Source: Chitinophagales bacterium
Lineage (GTDB): Bacteria > Bacteroidota > Bacteroidia > Chitinophagales > JADIYW01
Direction of reading: 5' to 3'
DNA: 43,209 nucleotides
Assembly (NCBI GenBank): GCA_019694955.1
Contig: JAIBAX010000039.1
Location: 1-43,209 of the forward strand
How positions within the stretch are numbered: position 1 is the stretch's first letter; each line of letters begins with the position of its first letter. The position numbers were made by a program, and so were the translations under genes. Below the pieces are notes generated by a model that was given only the letters and a program-made list of their open reading frames with translations, was not told where the DNA came from and ran no database searches. This document shows, piece by piece, positions 1 to 6,564 of the stretch.

Positions 1-203
1 TTATTCACAATTAAAAACACTTATTAACAAAAAAGAAAAAAGTAGCAAAAAAGAAAAAATCTTATAATAATAACTATTATAACTAAAGTTATTATTATTT
101 TGGTCTATGAATTAGGGAGTATTACAATGGAATTATAGAATTTAGCAACTTAGATGATGTTGAATTCTACGATATTTTACCAAAAGACGATAAAATATAT
201 TTA

Positions 204-1547
204 ATGGGTAATTATAAAAATGGAGACTATATATTTATAAGAATTCAAGAATCTAATGGTTATATTGATAGTACTTTTGGCATTGGTGGTTATTCCATAG
301 GTGATTTATTTAGCTTAGGGACAAGCTTTGAGACTTCAATTTTGACTTCTAACGGAAACATTCTTTCTTTTACAGAAAGACCCAATAATTTTGCTATTTT
401 TGATAGTAGTGGCTCTTATATAATAAATAGTATTGACGAGAGTTGTGATTCATTTGAAACTAATAAATATTCGCTTTATCCCATGTCTCCTAAACTTAAA
501 TTAAATAATTTAAATAATATTGTTTTAGCATCTAGTTGTTCAAAAGAGATTTCAGGTTCTCAGACTTCTGGATATATACTAGCATACTTTAATGAAAAAG
601 GTATTCTTGATACCAGTATTAATTCTGGAAAAATTTTCTTTTATCCTGATTTTTCATCATATAATCACAATTCAAATACCGTTATTGAAGACAATGGTAA
701 CATTTTATTTTCTGATTACACACAAGGTAATATTTCCCGATTTCATAAAGATTTGACCATAGATAGTAGTTTTGGAACAAATGGAGTCTATGTCCTTCCA
801 AATAGCTTATTTATAGACGATATCTCAACAGTTATTAAAGTTAAAGATGGCTCCTACTATCTATCAGGAAATAAACAATCCAACATAATCTTGCTAAAGC
901 TAACTTCGAATGGAATTTTAGATAATACCTTTAATGGCAGTGGCTATAAAATTATTGATTATAATTCACAATCTGATTACATAATACTTAACTCAATATC
1001 GCTAGCTCAAGATTCAATTACTGATAAGTTGATACTTTCCTTTAATACATCTTCTTTTAACAACAATATCAAATCTGTTACGTATCGATTAAATTTAAAT
1101 GGGTCGATAGATAATTCTTTTGGAGTAAATGGGAAAACACTTTTAAGAGATGCCGATGGGATACTAGGTTTAAAAAAAATTCATATCCAAAGTAATGGGA
1201 AAATATTATTACTATTTAACAAATATGTAAATAACATTCCGCATCCTTATATAGTACGACTTAATGGCAATCTCATTTCAGAAGTTAATACTAATCTTAG
1301 AGGTGATAAAATTGTCTTTTATCCTAATCCAACTAAAAATTATTTGTTCTTAAATACTAACCTCCCATCTGAATCTAAAATTAAAATATATAATTCATTG
1401 GGTGTAATCTGTTATGAAGATATTATATCAACACAACAAGGAAATCAAACTCTAACTTTTAATATTTCATCTTTGGAATCAGGCGTATATTTTGTAGAAT
1501 TTCATCTGACTAACAAGATAATTTCTTCAAAATTCGTTAAACAATAA
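204..1547 (+). CDS. Delta-60 repeat protein with T9SS sorting domain, 5' end missing
   Basis: Several copies of a motif of the type G-x-I/L-D-x-S/T-F-G, each followed by a beta-rich stretch with N-G-N/K-I-L, fit the delta-60 (WD-like) repeat family; clear copies start near residues 24, 137, 188, 234 and 306. Residues 365-447 form a type A T9SS C-terminal domain (FYPNP, then KIYNSLG, then SGVYFVEF), so the intact protein should be exported and placed on the cell surface or released. There is no signal peptide after the ATG at 204. The same frame stays open and protein-like back to position 111, just after an in-frame TGA at 108-110, so the true N-terminus is upstream and lost or frameshifted. 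The coding sequence is very AT-rich. The family assignment is firm, but whether the gene is functional is doubtful. Confidence 0.75.
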   Translation: MGNYKNGDYIFIRIQESNGYIDSTFGIGGYSIGDLFSLGTSFETSILTSNGNILSFTERPNNFAIFDSSGSYIINSIDESCDSFETNKYSLYPMSPKLKLNNLNNIVLASSCSKEISGSQTSGYILAYFNEKGILDTSINSGKIFFYPDFSSYNHNSNTVIEDNGNILFSDYTQGNISRFHKDLTIDSSFGTNGVYVLPNSLFIDDISTVIKVKDGSYYLSGNKQSNIILLKLTSNGILDNTFNGSGYKIIDYNSQSDYIILNSISLAQDSITDKLILSFNTSSFNNNIKSVTYRLNLNGSIDNSFGVNGKTLLRDADGILGLKKIHIQSNGKILLLFNKYVNNIPHPYIVRLNGNLISEVNTNLRGDKIVFYPNPTKNYLFLNTNLPSESKIKIYNSLGVICYEDIISTQQGNQTLTFNISSLESGVYFVEFHLTNKIISSKFVKQ

Positions 1548-1581
1548 TTTTTCTTATTTCAATGTTTTTTTACACTGCTAC

Positions 1582-1714
1582 CTACAAATTATATGTCTTT
1601 ATAATGATGCCAAAGAAATTTATATTTACCAAATTTTGGGTCGTCGAGTTGCTCCTCCATCTGCCATTATTAAATAAATCCGTACTTAATAGGTAATTTG
1701 AAACGGGAAATTTT
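1582..1714 (-). pseudogene. Decayed fragment of the PKD-lipoprotein gene (paralogue of 3014-3952)
   Basis: Read on the minus strand, 1582-1644 encodes TTQNLVNINFFGIIIKTYNL and a stop. This matches the C-terminus of the lipoprotein at 3014-3952 (TDQKFVADINFFGITIKTY) with one whole-codon deletion. A second block, 1657-1714, aligns collinearly with 3198-3255 of that gene. About 100 bases that separate the blocks in the intact gene are missing here. The two blocks in the same order and orientation argue for a degraded paralogue rather than chance. No open reading frame survives. Confidence 0.65.
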
Positions 1715-1790
1715 AGACTGTTTTTAAATCATTCAATAATAATCTTGGATAAATAAAATCAATAACTTCACTCCACTTTATCTATGGATA

Positions 1791-2501
1791 CTATCCCTGA
1801 AAATTTAGCATATACTCATTAAAATCTTGAATGCTTGCCGAATACCAAAACACATCATTGATTTTAAAGAAATTTGCCTTATCGGTGCTATATTTGAAGG
1901 CTTCCTTTGCTACTGCCAGTTTACTGTCTTCGTACCAAAACTTTTTTAGCATGCCACGTACTTGCTCTGCTGAATAATTCTGATAACGTAAGGCATTCAT
2001 AACGATTACCCTTCTGTCATCATCATACCACGCTCCCTCCAAACGCTTAATGAGTGCCTGATAATCTGATTCATTTGCAAATGGCGGCGGCGGTGGTGCT
2101 TGCGTACAGCCGTGCGAAAGTGTTGGCGGCGGTGTTCCACAATGCGGCTGATTGATAGTAACAGGAGGGTTAATAACCACTACCAATGGCTCTTTTTGGT
2201 ATACATTAAGTCTACCATAATCATCCAGTCGCGCATAAGTCCTGACATTTTCTTCAAAGCGCATGATGCCATTGTAAATGGGAACATAGTTATTCCCATT
2301 AAATCTTTCCACTGTAATTTGTTGAACACCTGCATCGAATTCATCGAAATTGAAGCTATTGCCATTAAAGGTATAGTACGCTCCCTGAAAGCTGATACGA
2401 TAGGCTGCCGGTGTATTAAAATCAATGAACACAGACGCGTGACCAAAGGCTATAGCCATTTCCATCAAAAAAAATGAACATAATAAGTATAGACGTTTCA
2501 T
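1791..2501 (-). CDS. Secreted DUF4476-domain protein
   Basis: The 236-residue protein starts with a signal peptide (about residues 1-22, MKRLYLLCSFFLMEMAIAFG). Residues 23-105 form a beta-rich N-terminal domain. A proline-rich linker follows (about 108-141, with PPPTL and a run of six prolines). Residues 145-236 match the helical DUF4476 domain, seen as the pattern QNYSAEQVRGMLKKFWYEDS followed by KLAVAKEAFKY. DUF4476 proteins are common in Bacteroidota and have no known function; an extracytoplasmic location is inferred from the signal peptide. It is the only gene between the decayed fragment at 1582-1714 and the repeat array at 2624-3008, so no operon partner is visible. Confidence 0.8.
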   Translation of the reverse strand: MKRLYLLCSFFLMEMAIAFGHASVFIDFNTPAAYRISFQGAYYTFNGNSFNFDEFDAGVQQITVERFNGNNYVPIYNGIMRFEENVRTYARLDDYGRLNVYQKEPLVVVINPPVTINQPHCGTPPPTLSHGCTQAPPPPPFANESDYQALIKRLEGAWYDDDRRVIVMNALRYQNYSAEQVRGMLKKFWYEDSKLAVAKEAFKYSTDKANFFKINDVFWYSASIQDFNEYMLNFQG

Positions 2502-2623
2502 AAAAAATATTTTAGTAAACGTTACGCTTCCATTTTTATGCCATTCAGAAGGCTTTTAAACGGCATTATGATTGTTTTAACAAATGCGTTAAAATTTACA
2601 AATTGCATTTATATACCCACTAT

Positions 2624-3008
2624 CATGCTTCATTTTGAATTATTTGCGCTATAGATGGGCTTGCGTTTGTTTAATAATCTAAAATTTATAATTCAAAATT
2701 AATAATTATCTAGTGTCTTGGAGATGTTAGGTGTTGAATGCTACATTTTGAATTAATGGGTTTGCCTTAACAATCTAAAATTTATAATTTATAATTCAAA
2801 ATTAATAATTATCTAGTGTCTTGGAGATGTTAGGTGTTGAATGCTACATTTTGGATTAATGGGTTTGCCTTAACAATCTAAAATTTATAATTCAAAATTA
2901 ATAATTATCTAGTGTCTTGGAGATGTTAGGTGTTGAATGCTACATTTTGGATTAATGGGTTTGCTTTATCAATTTAAAATTTAAAATTCAAAATTTAAAA
3001 TTTAAAAT
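2624..3008. repeat. AT-rich tandem repeat array, unit about 96 bp
   Basis: The marker TAGTGTCTTGG recurs at 2711, 2814 and 2910, giving periods of 103 and 96 bases; the extra 7 bases are a small duplication within a TTTATAA stretch. Each unit reads GATGTTAGGTGTTGAATGCT, then a GGATTAATGGGTTTG-like part, then AT-rich AATTCAAAATTAATAATT. A degenerate fourth unit precedes the array at about 2624-2700. It fills most of the gap between genes at 2502-3013. No coding sequence or promoter is evident inside it. Confidence 0.85.
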
Positions 3009-3013
3009 TGATC

Positions 3014-3952
3014 TCACTCTATCACCTTCATATATGTCTTGATAGTGATGCCGAAGAAATTGATATCTGCAACAAACTTTTGGTCGGTGAGTTCGATGAT
3101 GGTACTCTCCACGATACCACCTGAACTGAAATAATCGTAGATGATAGTCTCATCATCTTCAAACCACCATAATCCATACCTTCCGTTTGAATCCAGCCAC
3201 CTGCCATCATCATACATATCTGACCTTACCGGGTAATGCAAATCGGGGAAATTTTCTGCTAACTCCAATTTTGTAATCAGCCATTTTTTTGGTGTAACAC
3301 CTGTGAGGCTTCTAGAAAACAACACTTCATTGGCCGCTATGGGTCTGATTACAACATTCTCTGCGTAGGATTGGGCATTTCTTAAGGTGTCGGCAGTAAA
3401 AAACGTTCTGGTAAACCTGTTGTTGCGTTCTCCCTTTTCTACGTTATAATAGATAATTTTTTCGGGTAAGTGGTCGATGGTAACCTGTCCATTTACATCT
3501 GTGGTAACGGCGTCGAAGAGTGCCTTTTTTTTATTCATCCACGGTTCTTTTTCTCCATGTATGGTAACCAATGCTCCTGAAACGGGATTGCCGAACTCGT
3601 CTTTAACGGTCAGCGTTAGTTTGGCTGTCCCTGCAGCATTGGATGCAAGGGTAATTTTTTTGCGCACTTCTCTTCTATTTCCGTTTTCATTTTTTACAAT
3701 TAGCGTCACCAAATACTCCTTAGGTTGACCGCTTAGGTTGCGGTACTCATGTGTAGGTTGCCGTTCGGAAGAAGTACCGCCATCGCCAAAATCCCAGTCA
3801 GCAGATTGTATGTCACTGCCAATAATATCAAAAGAAACGGCAGTAGTGAGCGCTCCTTCAACGATTTCATATGAAAAGTCCGGCTCAAATTCCTCTTTCT
3901 TGCATGCAAAAAAAATTAAGCACAACATGCACAGATAGATATACTTTTTCAT
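3014..3952 (-). CDS. PKD-domain lipoprotein with carboxypeptidase-regulatory-like domain
   Basis: The start at 3952 gives a typical lipoprotein signal (MKKYIYLCMLCLIFFACKK) with the lipidated cysteine at residue 17; an ATG three codons upstream (3961) is possible but less typical. Residues about 25-103 form a PKD domain (DWDFGDGGTSS, then PTHEY, then YLVTLIV). Residues about 110-185 resemble a carboxypeptidase regulatory-like Ig-type domain (VKDEFGNPVSGALVTI, then TTDVNGQVTI). The C-terminal 120 residues look like a lipocalin-type barrel (KKWLITKLE) and are unassigned. The protein is probably an outer-membrane lipoprotein; its role is unknown. A TATATTTA box at 3968-3975 is a weak candidate promoter. 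A decayed paralogue lies at 1582-1714. Confidence 0.8.
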   Translation of the reverse strand: MKKYIYLCMLCLIFFACKKEEFEPDFSYEIVEGALTTAVSFDIIGSDIQSADWDFGDGGTSSERQPTHEYRNLSGQPKEYLVTLIVKNENGNRREVRKKITLASNAAGTAKLTLTVKDEFGNPVSGALVTIHGEKEPWMNKKKALFDAVTTDVNGQVTIDHLPEKIIYYNVEKGERNNRFTRTFFTADTLRNAQSYAENVVIRPIAANEVLFSRSLTGVTPKKWLITKLELAENFPDLHYPVRSDMYDDGRWLDSNGRYGLWWFEDDETIIYDYFSSGGIVESTIIELTDQKFVADINFFGITIKTYMKVIE

Positions 3953-4129
3953 TATAAACATTTAGGATAAATATAAGGATTTTTGATAGTTTATAGTGAT
4001 TTTTTATAATTATTTAGGCAAAATAAAACCTGCACATTTAAGAAATTTTGTTAAAATACTCATCAAAAACCTATATTCGTTTTGCTTATAGATTCATTAT
4101 ACTAAATTTATAAAAAAACAGGAATGGTT

Positions 4130-4699
4130 ATGAAAAATCTCCTTTCATTTATTTACGGATTTATAATTACAACCGCCATTTATCTAATACTTTTGTTTTC
4201 GTTTCTATTCTACAAATTTACGCTTTGCGGGGAAGAATTAAGCCAAAAAGAAAGCAGGGAAGCCATACAGTTATATGCAACAGTATTTATAGTTCTTTTC
4301 ACTATATTTATTCTTTATAAGCTTATAAAAGCAAATCTCTTATTTTCAGCCTATGGTATTTCAATCCCATTTGTTTTTGCAATTTATGTTTTATTTATAA
4401 CAGGAAAGGTGTATTACAATAATATAGATTACTTCGAACCATATGAAAGAGATAAATGGACAAATAGCAAATATAAGCCTTTCAAAATGGCGAAGACTTT
4501 AGTAAACAAAAAAAAACTTATTGGAATGCCAAAACGAAACATTCTCAATCTGATGGGAGTTCCAAAAGATACATTTAAAGGAAATAATATAGATATGATA
4601 ACTTACTTTACAGATTATAATACATGGCAATTGAAACTGTACTTCAAGGATGACACCCTTGTTGATGCGTACTTGTATCAAGAAGGCTTGAATCTATAA
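4130..4699 (+). CDS. Membrane protein with BamE/SmpA-like C-terminal part
   Basis: The protein of about 189 residues has three predicted membrane segments in its first 95 residues, then a soluble tail. The tail contains KKLIGMPKRNILNLMGVPK, which resembles the helix and turn that open BamE/SmpA-type (beta-lactamase-inhibitor-like) domains, followed by beta strands ending YFKDDTLVDAYLY. I chose the second ATG at 4130 because AGGA at 4120-4123 is correctly spaced from it; the ATG at 4124 would add two residues. It heads a group of small, very AT-rich genes (4.1-6.5 kb) that share no obvious function. The function is not known and the BamE-like similarity is tentative. Confidence 0.65.
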   Translation: MKNLLSFIYGFIITTAIYLILLFSFLFYKFTLCGEELSQKESREAIQLYATVFIVLFTIFILYKLIKANLLFSAYGISIPFVFAIYVLFITGKVYYNNIDYFEPYERDKWTNSKYKPFKMAKTLVNKKKLIGMPKRNILNLMGVPKDTFKGNNIDMITYFTDYNTWQLKLYFKDDTLVDAYLYQEGLNL

Positions 4700-4772
4700 T
4701 ATTTATGAGTTCCACTTTAATATTGCTCATTAATTAGCTATTTTTATATTTTAAATACAAAAATCAAACTTA

Positions 4773-5471
4773 GTGAAAAGTATATTCATTCTGTTTTTTA
4801 TTCAATCATTGGTTTATCAGTCTTGTTCTCCCTCCAAACAGCCTAAAGAAGGAATTAAACCATTGGAAGCTGAAAGTTCGCTGGTACAATACTTAAGTTT
4901 AGAAGAAAAAATTATTGATACTTATCAAAAAACTCAATTGGATAAAACTTCCAATGTCGGTTGTATAAAAGTGTCTGATTTGTCGTTAATTTCAGATGAG
5001 GGTTTAAATAAAATCCTCCCTAAAACAAGTTTTTATACTGCAATAATAACAAATTGTGCGCATTACGAATATAACAATGGTAATATCCCAACAATCGTTT
5101 CATTATCATCATTGGACAGTAGCGATGTCAGACTTTTTCTTCCACTAGACTATACGACATCAGATTTTTTTTTCGAACAATTTTACGGAAGCTTTATCTC
5201 AGATAAAGAGAATAGTTGTTTTTCAATTACTAAACTTTTCTTGAAAACACTAACTAGAACTGCTTTTAACTGTGATAAAGAATTGAAAAATTTAAGTTAT
5301 ACCGTAAAATCCTCATATGGCAAAACAGTAATAACTACTACTTGGTTAGAACATTGTCAAGAAATGTCTGGAGAACTAAAAACGACTAAGGAATATTTAG
5401 AAACGAAAAACACAATTTTTCATTTTAAAAAGGATACCTTGATAGGTATTGACTATGAGGATTGGGAATAA
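4773..5471 (+). CDS. Hypothetical lipoprotein
   Basis: The 232-residue frame begins with GTG. Its N-terminus (MKSIFILFFIQSLVYQSCSPS) is a lipoprotein signal with a candidate lipidated cysteine at about residue 18. The rest is a mixed alpha/beta soluble domain with five further cysteines, including one in KVSDL context near residue 48 and one in the EHCQEM segment. I do not recognise a family. It lies 73 bases after the preceding membrane protein on the same strand. Base composition is as AT-rich as its neighbours, unlike the housekeeping genes further right, so the cluster may have been acquired together (inference). Confidence 0.6.
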   Translation: MKSIFILFFIQSLVYQSCSPSKQPKEGIKPLEAESSLVQYLSLEEKIIDTYQKTQLDKTSNVGCIKVSDLSLISDEGLNKILPKTSFYTAIITNCAHYEYNNGNIPTIVSLSSLDSSDVRLFLPLDYTTSDFFFEQFYGSFISDKENSCFSITKLFLKTLTRTAFNCDKELKNLSYTVKSSYGKTVITTTWLEHCQEMSGELKTTKEYLETKNTIFHFKKDTLIGIDYEDWE

Positions 5472-5525
5472 AAACATTAATTTCATCGTTAAACCTAAAA
5501 TACTATAAATCAAGCTCATTAAACC

Positions 5526-5945
5526 ATGTCATTCCTAAAAAAAATACTAACCTTATTTCAAACTGAAACGCCGAACTCCAACTTGAAGGACAAAGACGAA
5601 CTTCTAGGCATCTGGGAAAATGACTTGGATGATGGTAGTGGACTTCATGCCATTTGGGGTTGGTCATTTAGATTTATGGATGACGGCACTGGCATGCATT
5701 ATTATTGGGTTGAGGGTGAATTGCAGTATAACATGACTTTCAACTGGTTGAGAATAAATGAAAGTACCATAAAAATTAAGTTTAAAGACGAAACGGAATG
5801 GAGTATCATCAATTACTCCCTTGAAAAGATTGATGGTCCATATAATACTAAACTACTAAGACTCACTGATAGTAACTACGTCCCATGTTCACCCAGTGAA
5901 ATAGGCTTTTGGAATTTCCATGGTGCACTTTTTAGGCATGTTTGA
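5526..5945 (+). CDS. Hypothetical small beta-rich protein
   Basis: The 139-residue protein has no signal peptide; the first 12 residues (MSFLKKILTLFQ) are an amphipathic helix. The body alternates strands around tryptophans (LLGIWENDLDDGSGLHAIWG, then WSFRFMDDGTG, then FNWLRINES), a pattern seen in lipocalin-like proteins that start with a GxW motif. I do not recognise a named family. It is 54 bases downstream of the lipoprotein on the same strand and converges with the minus-strand gene ending at 5956, with only 10 bases between stop codons. Confidence 0.6.
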   Translation: MSFLKKILTLFQTETPNSNLKDKDELLGIWENDLDDGSGLHAIWGWSFRFMDDGTGMHYYWVEGELQYNMTFNWLRINESTIKIKFKDETEWSIINYSLEKIDGPYNTKLLRLTDSNYVPCSPSEIGFWNFHGALFRHV

Positions 5946-5955
5946 GGAAATATAA

Positions 5956-6552
5956 TCATTTGATTTTCTTATCTAATAATTTAAAAACTTTTTCAGTCGC
6001 CACACATAAAATTAAAACATTGACTACCGGATAATATTTCTCAGTTTTAAATATACTACAGAATATATTGGTAAGAAAGTTTGCAGGAGGCAAATTCATA
6101 AACCCTGCAATTGCAAAATAAATCATTAAACTATACATTAATAGTCTTAGTATTTTTGTCTTAGTTGTTTTAGGAATATTATTTTCTATCTGTTGCTTCT
6201 GGGAGTATTTTTGATATATTTCAATGGCGACCTCAAACCTCTTATCATGCTCAATATTCCTTAATTCTTTCATTGGTAACCATGACATATTCTTAAAATT
6301 TATTGGCGCAAATGCACCATCTAGTTGTCGCGCTTGGGCTAAACTTAATTCCATTTTTAATATGAACTTTGCGTATAAATAAGTACCCAAAGTACGAAAA
6401 AAACCTAAGTACAATAAAACAGCTAATATCATCGATAAAACAATCACTAACCAAGCAATTTCTTTAACACCAGGAATTTTTAAAAATACAAGCAATGAAA
6501 TCAACAAACTGAACAATTTCATTACAAGATCAAAAAAATGACTGTATATCAT
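5956..6552 (-). CDS. Hypothetical four-helix membrane protein
   Basis: The 198-residue protein has two hydrophobic helices near the N-terminus (about 10-55), a cytoplasmic-looking middle with KFILKMELSLAQARQLD and SWLPMKELRNIEHDKRF, and two more hydrophobic segments (about 135-150 and 175-188) before a lysine-rich end. No family is recognised. It starts 12 bases after the stop codon of the topoisomerase IV subunit A gene, so it is probably co-transcribed with it. Its codon use is much more AT-rich than that of the upstream gene, which suggests a later addition to the transcript rather than a functional partner. Confidence 0.6.
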   Translation of the reverse strand: MIYSHFFDLVMKLFSLLISLLVFLKIPGVKEIAWLVIVLSMILAVLLYLGFFRTLGTYLYAKFILKMELSLAQARQLDGAFAPINFKNMSWLPMKELRNIEHDKRFEVAIEIYQKYSQKQQIENNIPKTTKTKILRLLMYSLMIYFAIAGFMNLPPANFLTNIFCSIFKTEKYYPVVNVLILCVATEKVFKLLDKKIK

Positions 6553-6564
6553 AAACTTACCCTT

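Noticed and set aside
1602..1676. Plus-strand reading EIYIYQILGRRV that resembles part of a T9SS sorting domain
   Set aside because: The same bases align on the minus strand with two collinear blocks of the PKD lipoprotein gene, which is a longer and more specific match; the plus-strand resemblance covers only about 12 residues.
2624..3008. CRISPR array
   Set aside because: The units are about 96 bp and nearly identical throughout, with no repeat-spacer alternation and no cas genes nearby.
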